Below are positions 1 through 7,865 of a DNA stretch of 64,000 nt, in pieces; within the stretch, counting starts at the first letter, position 1; each line of letters starts with the position of its first letter. Position numbers and translations under genes: made by a program. The DNA lies in the NCBI RefSeq assembly GCF_016908395.1, contig NZ_JAFBDU010000002.1:434001-498000 (forward strand), given 5' to 3'. The notes beneath the pieces are model-generated. The model was not told the DNA's origin. It ran no database searches and saw nothing but the letters and a program-made list of their open reading frames with translations. Source of the stretch: Metabacillus crassostreae (GTDB lineage Bacteria > Bacillota > Bacilli > Bacillales > Bacillaceae).

Positions 1-68
1 TTATAAAAAAGTATAAATAGACTTATGCTTGTAGATAACTTATTCATAAAAAATAAATCATTTCCCTG

Positions 69-77
69 TGTTATAAT
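69..77 (+). promoter_or_regulatory. Extended -10 promoter for the integrase
   Basis: The sequence TGTTATAAT is a perfect extended -10 (TGn plus TATAAT). It lies about 60 bp before the integrase start and faces it. No good -35 is visible, which is normal for extended -10 promoters. The call is by motif only. Confidence 0.5.
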
Positions 78-136
78 GTCTCTATTCGACAATCAGTTAA
101 ATCATAGGGAGGGAATTTAAAAGGAGATTATTTTAA

Positions 137-1237
137 ATGCCAGTTTATAAAGATAAAAACAATAAGTATTATTATGTAACTGATATCTATATTAATGGAA
201 AACGTAAGCAGAAAAAGAAAAGAGGTTTTAATACACAGAAAGAAGCAAAACAAGCATTAACTGAAGTGCAAGACAAGATTAATAAAGGAACTTACGTAGA
301 ACCCTCTAACATGTTCTTAAAGGATTTTTTAGAAGAGTGGTTTAGAAGTAAAAGGAACGAGATTGGAATACAAACGCAGGGAATCTATCAAATCTACCTA
401 AATAACTATATCATTCCAAACATTGGAGATTTAAAACTCTCATCATTAGAAACTATTAAATTGCAAACTTTTATAAATGATTTATCGGAAAATGGCTATT
501 CAGCAGGAACAATAAAGAAGGTTTATAATATTCTAAGTAATTCTCTTAGTCACGCTCATGATTTAGAGCTAATACCTAAAAACTATGCACAAAAAGTGAA
601 AATACCTAGAGTAAACAATAAAAAAGAAATAACAATATGGAATAGTAAACAAATAAGCACTTTCCTAAATATAGCAAAGAGTGAAAATATGTTCTTGATA
701 TTTCATCTCGCTCTAACTACAGGTATGAGACAAGGCGAAATATTGGGTCTTAGATGGAAAGATGTTAACTTTGAAAAAGGGTTTCTTAAAGTGTCTCAAA
801 CACTTAGTCATGATGGTAAAACCTTTATCGAGGGTGCGAAGAGTAAAACAAGTATTAGAACAATACCTTTATCACGTAACACTCTTGAATTATTAAAACA
901 ACATAAGTCATTCTTAGAAAATATAAAAAATGAATATAACGGTGTTTTTAATCCAAATAATTTAGTCAATTTTTCACAAGTCGGTACAGCTATTAATCCT
1001 GCAAATGTTAGAAGAACATTTAATAGAATAATTAAAAATGCTAATCTTCCCAAAATTCGATTCCATGATTTAAGACATACTCATGCTACGTTATTACTTT
1101 CTGAAGGTATTAACCCAAAGGTTATTTCAGAAAGACTTGGTCATTCGAATATTAAAATAACTCTTGATATATATTCTCATGTTCTACCGACAATGCAGGA
1201 GGAAGCAGTCAATATCATAGATAAAATTATAAAATAG
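137..1237 (+). CDS. Tyrosine recombinase / phage-type integrase
   Basis: Site-specific recombinase that would integrate and excise a mobile element. The 366 aa are full length for the Tn916/phage integrase type. There is a lysine-rich Arm-type DNA-binding region (about residues 1-55), a core-binding SAM-like domain (about 60-150) and a catalytic domain (about 165-360). The catalytic set is visible: R198 (MRQGE), K235/K237 region, H310 and R313 (HDLRH), H336 (LGHSN) and Y346 (IYSHV). A good ribosome site (AAAGGAG) precedes the ATG. The gene ends 109 bp from the 3' end of a tRNA-Val gene, the usual position of such an integrase beside its attachment site. The element it belongs to would lie to the left, outside the window. 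Enzyme class is certain; activity is inferred from the intact residues. Confidence 0.95.
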   Translation: MPVYKDKNNKYYYVTDIYINGKRKQKKKRGFNTQKEAKQALTEVQDKINKGTYVEPSNMFLKDFLEEWFRSKRNEIGIQTQGIYQIYLNNYIIPNIGDLKLSSLETIKLQTFINDLSENGYSAGTIKKVYNILSNSLSHAHDLELIPKNYAQKVKIPRVNNKKEITIWNSKQISTFLNIAKSENMFLIFHLALTTGMRQGEILGLRWKDVNFEKGFLKVSQTLSHDGKTFIEGAKSKTSIRTIPLSRNTLELLKQHKSFLENIKNEYNGVFNPNNLVNFSQVGTAINPANVRRTFNRIIKNANLPKIRFHDLRHTHATLLLSEGINPKVISERLGHSNIKITLDIYSHVLPTMQEEAVNIIDKIIK

Positions 1238-1253
1238 TTGTTTTGGTTAAAGT

Positions 1254-1274
1254 TGTTACCATATCTGTTACCAT
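1254..1274 (+). repeat. Two TGTTACCAT direct repeats, possible integrase arm sites
   Basis: TGTTACCAT occurs at 1254-1262 and again at 1266-1274. The spacing is 12 bp start to start, about one helical turn, between the integrase gene and the tRNA. Short direct repeats at this place are typical of arm-type binding sites for Tn916/lambda-like integrases. The function is inferred. Confidence 0.4.
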
Positions 1275-1313
1275 TTAATTAATTTTGTGTTAAATAGTAG
1301 TCTGAAAATAATA

Positions 1314-1339
1314 AAAAGCCCTTAATATTAAGGACTTTT
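1314..1339. terminator. Bidirectional terminator after integrase and tRNA-Val
   Basis: A near-perfect inverted repeat has AAAAG and CTTTT arms around CCTTAATATTAAGG. It lies between the integrase stop codon and the 3' end of the oppositely oriented tRNA, and could end both transcripts. Confidence 0.6.
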
Positions 1340-1345
1340 CCCTGA

Positions 1346-1417
1346 TGATCCGAGAGGGATTCGAACCCCCGACCCCTACCCTGTCAAGGTAGTGTTCTCC
1401 CACTGAACTATCGGATC
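1346..1417 (-). tRNA. tRNA-Val (anticodon GAC)
   Basis: A complete cloverleaf reads on the minus strand. The acceptor stem is GATCCGA/TCGGATC (perfect 7 bp), the D arm uses GTTC/GAAC, and the anticodon stem CTACC/GGTAG holds loop TTGACAG, so the anticodon is GAC. The T arm is GGGGG TTCGAAT CCCTC. The discriminator is A and no CCA is encoded. The 3' half faces the integrase, making this gene the probable attachment target of the neighbouring element. It stands alone, not in a tRNA cluster within the window. Confidence 0.93.
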
Positions 1418-1564
1418 GCTATATAAACTTGTAAACTCTTAAAGATACATATTCTATTATATTCAGAAGAAGAATTGAAGTCAATAAATCTTGCTGAAGT
1501 ATCCTTTGAAACACTATCCATTCCCCACCTCACTTTTCGACTTATTTCCCGGAAAATAACTTGA

Positions 1565-1606
1565 ATCATGTCAAATAAGGCTGTATTAGCCCTTATCTGA
1601 CATGAT
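1565..1606 (-). terminator. Terminator of the TRAP operon
   Basis: A long hairpin has arms ATCATGTCA and TGACATGAT enclosing ATAAGG/CCTTAT. It begins 12 bp past the stop codon of the TRAP permease gene. The run of T after it is weak on the minus strand. Confidence 0.6.
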
Positions 1607-1617
1607 CCTCGATAGAA

Positions 1618-3582
1618 TTAAGCCTTAAGCGACATTCCTTTATCTCTTCTATTAAAGAATACTTGGCTGGCAAATACTCCTAAGAAGATGATTAATCCAA
1701 CTGTGTCTGATATTCCTTCTGGATAGATTAGTAGTAACCCACCGATTAGGGAAATAGCTCGTTCAAGTATGTTTAATTTTCTCATCCAGAAACCGATAAT
1801 ACTTGCACCGATTGCAATCATTCCTGATAGTGCAGTAGCAATGACCCATAATAATTCAGTCCATGTTGTATCAATCATTAATAGCTGTGGTGAAAGAACA
1901 AAGATATATGGAATAATAAAAGCTGCAATGGCCAGCTTTGCCGAATTGATTCCGGTTCGCAATGGTTCTCCACCAGCGACACCTGCTGCTGCGAATGCTG
2001 CAAGGGCTACAGGTGGTGTAATATCTGCGATGATGCCAAAATAGAAAACAAATAAATGTGCTGATAAGTCTGGAACACCTAATAAAATTATAGCAGGTGC
2101 AGCAATGGTTGATGTGATCACATAGTTTGCTGTTGTCGGTGAGCCCATCCCTAGTACGATTGCTGCGACCATTGTTAGCATCAGTGTTGGAATTAAATAA
2201 CCACCAGCTAAATCAATTAACCCATTTGCCAATTTTAATCCTAACCCTGTTTTTGTAACAATACCAACGATAATACCTGCTGCAGCGGTTGCTGCTGCCA
2301 CACCTAGAGCTGATCGCGCTCCATCAACTAAAGCAAGAACAAATTTCTTTGGTCCCATTCTTGTGTCTTTGTTAATAAAACCGACAATGATCGCTAGTAA
2401 AATTGCATATAAAGCAGCATGTGTTACGATCACGCCTGACATAAGTAAAACGATTACGGCTAGAATAGGTGATAGTAAATAGAGCTTTTTGAGTACTTCT
2501 TTTTTGTTAGGCATTTCTTCTTTTGTTAATCCCCTTAAACCAATTCGCTTCGCTTCAAAATGTGTCATAATCCATATCCCTGTGAAATAGAGTAATGCTG
2601 GTATTGCTGCTGCTTTAGCAATATCCCAATAGGTGATGCCGTTACCGATGAATTCTACCATTAAAAATGCTGCTGCCCCCATGATGGGTGGCATTAACTG
2701 TCCACCAGTAGATGCTGCTGCTTCTACTGCTCCTGCAAATTCCCGTTTATAGCCTAGTTTTTTCATCATTGGAATAGTGAATGATCCTGAAGTCACAACA
2801 TTAGCAACAGAGCTGCCACTAATAGTCCCTTGTAGGGCACTTGAAAAAATTGCTACTTTTGCAGGTCCACCTGTGCTTCGTCCAGCTATAGAAACCGCTA
2901 AATCATTAAAATATTGACCAACACCTGTTTTAACTAAGAAGGCACCAAATAATAGAAATAAGAAAATAAATGTGGACGAGACGGCGAGCGGTGTTCCAAG
3001 TATTCCTTCAGTTGTAAAAAACATTGTTTGTACTAATCTTTCTAAAGATAAGCCACGGTGTGAAAGAAATCCTGGCATATAAGGTCCAAAATAACCGTAT
3101 AAAAGAAACACAATAGCGATAATCGTAATTGGTAAGCCTACAGCACGTCTTGTTGCTTCTAATACAAGTAAAATAGCAATGAGACCAACAATGAAGTCCA
3201 AAGTTGTTAATCGACCAACACTCATCACTAGTTTTTCAAAAAAGATCGGCCAATATAACCCAACACCAACACTTAGTAAAGCAAGTAAGCCGTCATACCA
3301 AGTAACTTGGAGTTTATGGGTTTTCTTACTTTTACGATTTGCCGGGAATAAAAGAAAAATTAATGTGAGGGCAAACCCTAAGTGAATTGTTCGTTGAATT
3401 TGTGCAGTAAAGATGCCAAAAATCGCTGTATAAAGCTGAAACAATGAAAAAGCTAATAAGCCGATAAAAACAATTTTGCCAACAATACCAGTAAGTTTAC
3501 GAGTACCTGCTTCTGGATCATATTTTTCAAGAAGTCTCTGCTGTTCTTCTGCTGATAATGTATTAGATTGATTACTTTCCAC
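1618..3582 (-). CDS. TRAP transporter fused permease (DctQ-DctM type, TAXI system)
   Basis: Inner-membrane permease of a tripartite ATP-independent periplasmic-type transporter. At 654 aa it is long enough to contain both the small 4-helix and the large 12-helix subunit as one chain. It is hydrophobic throughout, with many predicted membrane helices. The conserved large-subunit signature SGSSVANVVTSG lies near residue 260 and GMGSPTTANYV near residue 480. Translation most likely starts at GTG 3582, nine bases after AAAGGAG; this overlaps the end of the DUF1850 gene by 11 bp and implies translational coupling. With the TAXI receptor upstream it forms a complete secondary uptake system driven by an ion gradient. 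The substrate cannot be read from sequence; C4-dicarboxylates, glutamate or other organic acids are family possibilities. Confidence 0.93.
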   Translation of the reverse strand: MESNQSNTLSAEEQQRLLEKYDPEAGTRKLTGIVGKIVFIGLLAFSLFQLYTAIFGIFTAQIQRTIHLGFALTLIFLLFPANRKSKKTHKLQVTWYDGLLALLSVGVGLYWPIFFEKLVMSVGRLTTLDFIVGLIAILLVLEATRRAVGLPITIIAIVFLLYGYFGPYMPGFLSHRGLSLERLVQTMFFTTEGILGTPLAVSSTFIFLFLLFGAFLVKTGVGQYFNDLAVSIAGRSTGGPAKVAIFSSALQGTISGSSVANVVTSGSFTIPMMKKLGYKREFAGAVEAAASTGGQLMPPIMGAAAFLMVEFIGNGITYWDIAKAAAIPALLYFTGIWIMTHFEAKRIGLRGLTKEEMPNKKEVLKKLYLLSPILAVIVLLMSGVIVTHAALYAILLAIIVGFINKDTRMGPKKFVLALVDGARSALGVAAATAAAGIIVGIVTKTGLGLKLANGLIDLAGGYLIPTLMLTMVAAIVLGMGSPTTANYVITSTIAAPAIILLGVPDLSAHLFVFYFGIIADITPPVALAAFAAAGVAGGEPLRTGINSAKLAIAAFIIPYIFVLSPQLLMIDTTWTELLWVIATALSGMIAIGASIIGFWMRKLNILERAISLIGGLLLIYPEGISDTVGLIIFLGVFASQVFFNRRDKGMSLKA

Positions 3583-4090
3583 TTATTTTCACTCCTTTCA
3601 GTTGCTGCCAAATCGACAGCTTTTGAATCGACAATCTTACCCACTCACCAGGTTTTATAAAATCTGTTAATCTATATGAATTTGTATCTTGAAGTATCCT
3701 ATGATTTGCCCTCACTTGTCCTACTCGCAGATCAAAGAAAGGAAATACTCTCTTCATATTTGATATAAAATAAGTACCATCCTTTACTTTGAAGACTTCA
3801 TCTCCTTTAGCATTTGCAGGCATACCTACTGCAAAATCTTCGTAGGAGAGCTCATTCAGAATGATGTTATTTTCTTTCACGCTGTATGTTTCAATCACAT
3901 CTGATAGATGAATAGAATGTGTGTATTGAATCTTAAATGTTTTAGATTTTGTTATAGGAAGATAAGCTAACATTTCATCATTATCTTGATAGCTAATTGA
4001 AAGAACTTGTTGATAGGGAATAAACAGAATGGAGAATAAAAGCAGGATTCCGCCTACTCCAAGGAGATATGTGTGTTTTTTCATAGCCAA
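3572..4090 (-). CDS. DUF1850 protein of a TAXI-TRAP operon
   Basis: The 172 aa protein has one N-terminal membrane or signal segment (about residues 6-26, ending VLSISY) and a small beta-rich outer domain with the motif YTHSIHLSDV. DUF1850 proteins are regularly found between the receptor and the fused permease of TAXI-type TRAP transporters, exactly as here, so an accessory role at the outer membrane face is likely; the molecular function is not established. It is preceded by a strong hairpin that follows the receptor gene and overlaps the permease gene by 11 bp. Confidence 0.85.
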   Translation of the reverse strand: MAMKKHTYLLGVGGILLLFSILFIPYQQVLSISYQDNDEMLAYLPITKSKTFKIQYTHSIHLSDVIETYSVKENNIILNELSYEDFAVGMPANAKGDEVFKVKDGTYFISNMKRVFPFFDLRVGQVRANHRILQDTNSYRLTDFIKPGEWVRLSIQKLSIWQQLKGVKISGK

Positions 4091-4104
4091 TCACCTAACA
4101 ATAC

Positions 4105-4131
4105 AAACATAGGGGTCAGACCCCTATGTTT
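4105..4131 (-). terminator. Intercistronic hairpin in the TRAP operon
   Basis: A perfect 11-bp stem (AAACATAGGGG / CCCCTATGTTT) with a 5-base loop separates the receptor gene from the DUF1850 gene. It has no uridine run on the minus strand. It would act as an RNA stabiliser or partial terminator, keeping receptor transcript above permease transcript, a common design in transport operons. The mechanism is inferred. Confidence 0.6.
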
Positions 4132-4136
4132 GCTTT

Positions 4137-5147
4137 TTATTGTAGACCTTTTTCTTCATAGTATTTCGCTGCACCAGGATGAATTTCTAAGTCTCCAATT
4201 CCCTCTAATGCTGATTCAGGTGTGATTAGTTCACCTTTAGCGTGTGTAATTTTATCTGTGTTTTCGAACATTGCCTTTGTCATTTCATACACTAAGTCTT
4301 CACTTTGATCATCTGTAACAACTAGCATTGCTTTTACAGCAACTGTATTCACATCTGCTTCAATACCATAAGTTCCAGATACAATTGTATCTTTTGCATA
4401 ATAAGGATATTTTTCAATTAACGCTGAAACCATATCCTCTTCAAGTGAAACAATTACAAGGTCTTCTTGAGCTGATAATGCCTCAACAGCTCCTGTTGGT
4501 GTACCAGCAGTAATAAATGCCGCATCTATTGTACCTGCTTGGATACCATCTGTTGATTCGTCAAATGATAAATTTTGAGGTTTAATGTCTTTATCTGTTA
4601 ATCCATGAACCTCAAGAACCTGCATAGCATTAATGTAAGCACCTGAACCAGGGGCACCAACTGAAACAGCTTTACCTTTTAAATCTTCAACACTTTCAAT
4701 TCCGCTATCTTTAGTTGTTACCAACTGAATTGTTTCAGGATATAACGAACCAATTGCTTGAATATTATCTATTGGATTTCCATCAAACATCTCTTTTCCA
4801 TCAATTGCATATGCCGCAATATCTGTTTGTGTAAACGCAAGCTCTGCCTCACCTGCACGAAGTGTTTCCATGTTTTCTGCAGATGCACCAGAAGTTTGAG
4901 GAGTAATATTCGCATTTGTATTATCTGTCATAACCTTTCCAATTTGCCCACCAAGTGGATAATATGTACCTCCAGTTCCACCTGTTAATAAACTTAGGTC
5001 TTGAGTTTCCTCGGTGTTTTCTGTTTCATTTGTTCCTTCATTTTCCTCACTTGTACTTCCTGTATCAGATCCACCACCACAAGCTGCAATCACCATAACA
5101 AATGCAAGCATCATGATAAACAACATACTATTACGCATTTTTTTCAT
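4137..5147 (-). CDS. TAXI family TRAP transporter solute-binding lipoprotein
   Basis: Extracytoplasmic receptor for the TRAP permease encoded downstream. The 336 aa begin with a lipoprotein signal peptide (lipobox VIAAC, Cys about residue 23), then an acidic Ser/Glu/Thr linker, then the TAXI domain with the signature LTGGTGGTYYPLGG near residue 60. A start at ATG 5147 is preferred because AGGGGGAATAG lies just before it; an upstream in-frame extension to 5252 has no ribosome site. The leader contains AGTAAGCGTTTTAA (about 5232-5245), which resembles a CcpA cre box with two mismatches and could mean carbon catabolite control; this is weak evidence. The ligand is unknown. Confidence 0.93.
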   Translation of the reverse strand: MKKMRNSMLFIMMLAFVMVIAACGGGSDTGSTSEENEGTNETENTEETQDLSLLTGGTGGTYYPLGGQIGKVMTDNTNANITPQTSGASAENMETLRAGEAELAFTQTDIAAYAIDGKEMFDGNPIDNIQAIGSLYPETIQLVTTKDSGIESVEDLKGKAVSVGAPGSGAYINAMQVLEVHGLTDKDIKPQNLSFDESTDGIQAGTIDAAFITAGTPTGAVEALSAQEDLVIVSLEEDMVSALIEKYPYYAKDTIVSGTYGIEADVNTVAVKAMLVVTDDQSEDLVYEMTKAMFENTDKITHAKGELITPESALEGIGDLEIHPGAAKYYEEKGLQ

Positions 5148-5254
5148 CTCTATTCCCCCTTGTAAAATTGTGTAAAAGCTATAGCTTACTTTTTTATATA
5201 TGATAGAAACATACTGTACATGCATATAAATATCATTAAAACGCTTACTCACAG

Positions 5255-5292
5255 AAAAAAGGCCTATCCAAAATTTTTCTGAATAGGCCTTT
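5255..5292. terminator. Terminator between DoxX-like gene and TRAP operon
   Basis: A hairpin with arms AAAAGGCCTAT and ATAGGCCTTTT has A and T runs on both sides. It can end the minus-strand transcript from the DoxX-like gene. Confidence 0.65.
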
Positions 5293-5337
5293 TAAATATT
5301 GACTATGTTAAAGCTTAATGCTTTGCTTTTGCACTCG

Positions 5338-5467
5338 GTTGATTGAAGTGAAAGGCCATGAGACCCCTGCGGTAGAGCGTGTCAAAGGTAGACCTCACAG
5401 ACGCGCAGCTTAAGAGGAGGCTTCCAGACCCGCCCGCGGAAAGCGAATGCCTGTAACGGAAATCAAC
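5338..5467. repeat. Dispersed Bacillus repeat, copy 1 (near full length)
   Basis: The GC-rich element of about 130 bp is bounded by GTTGATT and AATCAAC. Inside are GAGACCCCTGCGG, GACCTCACAG, GAGGAGGCTTCC and CCGCGGAAAGCG. The same CTTTCCGCGG/GAGGA vocabulary recurs near 14.5 kb and 31.1 kb. It codes for nothing convincing and contrasts in base composition with the AT-rich surroundings. Elements of this kind are recalled as common between genes in Bacillus genomes. Confidence 0.7.
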
Positions 5468-5503
5468 AACAAAGTTTAACAGGGCCTAAATATCAAGAAC
5501 TAA

Positions 5504-6499
5504 TTAAGCAAAACGATAGTAAATAAGCAATATCGTACTTAACACAAAGATAAAATTCAAGGAAACAAAGATCATTTGATCAAGTCTTGTTTTATGAATT
5601 CTAATAGGTGGCTTGTAGAATGAAACACCTTCAATGATAAAAATAAGTAAAACAAAATGTATCATCGCATGTCCTACAACCTCTGTGTATCCGAAAATCG
5701 TCGTTGTCAAAATAAATAATACTGTCACAACAACGGATAACACACGATTCAGAATTCCTACTACTAATAAGTAACCAACAACAAATTCAATAAATGCCGA
5801 TAATAAGACAAAAATATCAGCTGGAAAACCAAATGTCGGAACATGATGATGCTGAATTATTTCTGTTGTCATCACTGGATAAACCCATTTCTCAACAGCA
5901 ACCCAACATAAACTTAAACCTGTTCCTAGATATAAAAATGGAAAACCAATTGTTTCAAACTTTGTACGCCCTACTAGCAATACCCCTATAACCGCTAAAT
6001 AAAAGCCATAATCCAGCATATGAAACCAGCCTGCTTGCCCCCACACATTGACGAATAATCCTAACATAAAGAGTGCAGCAATTTTAGTGGAATAATGATG
6101 TGGTATTAATAGGAAGATAATGATGAGCCACATCACAATCGTTTGCCACAAATCAGTTATTTCAAATTCTGGAGCAAACATCGTTCCATAAGATACCTGA
6201 AGAATAAACGATAAAGCTGTTCCATATTTTAAAAGATGTCTTGAATATTTTCGAAAACCATCCAATGTGATATCCAGTTTAGCCGCTAACGGAATATCCA
6301 TCAACTTTCCCATCACCTGAGACAGCACAGCTAATATTACCGCACAAAGTAAGGTAATCGTAATGAACAACGGAGATAGTATTTTTTCAATACTAACCTT
6401 CTCAGGATCAACAGTAGCAAACCACTTTACATGTGCATGAGTAATAGCTGGAAGAATAAGACCTGTAAAAATGAGTAAAAACAAAATACCCTTTTTCAA
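5504..6499 (-). CDS. DoxX-like polytopic membrane protein
   Basis: The 331 aa protein has an N-terminal signal or anchor ending near ITHAHVKWF and about eight further hydrophobic helices. The C-terminal half, with VVGYLLVVGILNRVL and VVGHAMIHFVLL, resembles the DoxX/DoxD-like four-helix family. Histidines at helix ends (LKYG, HHYS, HHHVP) hint at a redox or metal role but prove nothing. The start is TTG at 6499 with AAGGGG nine bases upstream. The gene is a single transcription unit ending at the 5255-5292 hairpin. Family assignment is moderate; function is unknown. Confidence 0.6.
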   Translation of the reverse strand: MKKGILFLLIFTGLILPAITHAHVKWFATVDPEKVSIEKILSPLFITITLLCAVILAVLSQVMGKLMDIPLAAKLDITLDGFRKYSRHLLKYGTALSFILQVSYGTMFAPEFEITDLWQTIVMWLIIIFLLIPHHYSTKIAALFMLGLFVNVWGQAGWFHMLDYGFYLAVIGVLLVGRTKFETIGFPFLYLGTGLSLCWVAVEKWVYPVMTTEIIQHHHVPTFGFPADIFVLLSAFIEFVVGYLLVVGILNRVLSVVVTVLFILTTTIFGYTEVVGHAMIHFVLLIFIIEGVSFYKPPIRIHKTRLDQMIFVSLNFIFVLSTILLIYYRFA

Positions 6500-6594
6500 T
6501 TTAAAAACCCCTTGAATACGATTTACATGTAGTGTGTTAGTTTCTTGGTGAAATTATGTATTGTACAAGCTTAGTATATAATTGTAGGTATTGT

Positions 6595-7578
6595 CTAATA
6601 ATTTTGAATTCTCGAGTCGAAATCTAAGTGATACACTCGACCTTTGTTTTTACCTGTGAAATTTACCTTTAGAGTAGTGAGAATTTTGTTGGCCATATAA
6701 ATGGAGGGGATTTTGAGGAACATTCTTATTTGAGCATTTGTAATATCATTACTTATTAACAAGGAATAGTCTTCTATGGCTGCAAGATGAGCATTTTTTG
6801 AGATGAAGTGACAGTAATTACAAATCCATTGACCTCTTATAATATCCATTGGTAATTTTGTACATTGGGAGCAAATCACTCCCTTTTGTAGCTCATCACC
6901 TGAAATATTATAAAACGTAAGAAAGTCAGTATTTCCCGGTGTATGTTTTTCGCTTATAAGTTTACTTAACTTGTTTAATTGATTTTCTGTGAGAAGGTTT
7001 TTCTCCTGAGATTCTTCGAAATATTTTATCTTAAAAGGAAGTTTTGCACTGTGAATCACCTTTTGATGAATTTTTTCATTATTAGGAAAAGTATCAAGTA
7101 TCGTACGTGGAGAGCTTATAACAATAAAGTCTTTTATTTGGAGGTTTTTGAATTTGTGAAGTTTTAACCATTTGTTTAGCTGATTACATTGCCGTTCCAC
7201 CTGTATTAACGGATCAGGAAAAGCTTCTTTAGTATTATTTTGTGTTCTTATTAATTGATTAAACTGATTATCAAAAAATAGTGTGCCGGTAATATTTTTC
7301 ACTTCTACTAGATAGATGAACTTCCTTGATAAAATCAATGTATCGATTTGAAAATAGTGCTTACCATCAAATAGCCTTACATCATGGATGATATGGAATG
7401 TTTTTTCGTCCAGAAAACTCAAATGATAATCCAAACTTTGCTCTCCTTTATATCCTGACACTCTTTTCGCTATATTTTCACTTATAATCTCATATTTCGG
7501 ATGACTTTGTGCGAGACGACCTTGAATGGCTTTCAATTTTTTAATAGCGATGGGGAATTTGCGGGGTTTTATAATCAT
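6595..7578 (-). CDS. NERD domain nuclease-like protein with C-terminal zinc ribbon
   Basis: The 327 aa protein has a nuclease-related (NERD) domain at about residues 38-160. The PD-(D/E)xK-type residues E46, D79 (QIDTLIL) and E92-x-K94 (VEVKNITG) are in place, so a nuclease fold with an intact active site is likely. A four-cysteine zinc ribbon follows (C236, C239, C253, C256). NERD proteins in Bacillus are often plasmid- or phage-related or act in DNA processing; no biochemical role can be assigned here. The gene stands alone, and an unusual phased repeat array lies 75-180 bp upstream of its start. Confidence 0.85.
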   Translation of the reverse strand: MIIKPRKFPIAIKKLKAIQGRLAQSHPKYEIISENIAKRVSGYKGEQSLDYHLSFLDEKTFHIIHDVRLFDGKHYFQIDTLILSRKFIYLVEVKNITGTLFFDNQFNQLIRTQNNTKEAFPDPLIQVERQCNQLNKWLKLHKFKNLQIKDFIVISSPRTILDTFPNNEKIHQKVIHSAKLPFKIKYFEESQEKNLLTENQLNKLSKLISEKHTPGNTDFLTFYNISGDELQKGVICSQCTKLPMDIIRGQWICNYCHFISKNAHLAAIEDYSLLISNDITNAQIRMFLKIPSIYMANKILTTLKVNFTGKNKGRVYHLDFDSRIQNY

Positions 7579-7652
7579 ATCATCATTCCTTTTCTTGTTT
7601 TATCACAATTTCGTCATCCCCCTTTCATATTCCTCTTATTCTAAAAATGAGT

Positions 7653-7757
7653 TATTTGCTGAAATCTGCATTTTATTTGCTGTTTTGCATGAGATATTTG
7701 CTTTTTCCAGGAACATATTTGCTGTTTTGCTGATTTTATTTGCCAAAAATTGAATTA
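7653..7757. repeat. Five 21-bp repeats carrying TATTTGC
   Basis: TATTTGC begins at 7653, 7674, 7695, 7716 and 7737, exactly 21 bp apart each time (two helical turns). Four copies are followed by T and three of these by TG, while the rest of each unit is free to vary. The array sits between the ends of two minus-strand units: downstream of metC and upstream of the NERD gene. It looks like a row of protein-binding sites on one face of the helix, or a small repeat family. No match to a known operator was recognised. Confidence 0.75.
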
Positions 7758-7833
7758 TATTAGTTTTTCGACACAAATCGACACCTCCCCTCACACTCCC
7801 CGCTAGCCCAATCTACTATCACTACCCCATAAT

Positions 7834-7865
7834 AAAAAAAGCTGACTCCTAAGAGTCAGCTTTTT
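7834..7865 (-). terminator. Terminator of metI-metC
   Basis: The hairpin GCTGACTC-CTAA-GAGTCAGC is followed on the minus strand by seven T. It overlaps the metC stop codon. Confidence 0.85.

Noticed and set aside
5228-5250. CcpA cre-like site before the TAXI receptor
   Set aside because: AGTAAGCGTTTTAA deviates at two conserved positions; kept only as a remark in the gene entry.
7526-7753. 75-codon plus-strand frame with a heptad-like LFA repeat
   Set aside because: The repeat in the protein is produced by the 21-bp DNA array; no ribosome site, and it overlaps the NERD gene start.
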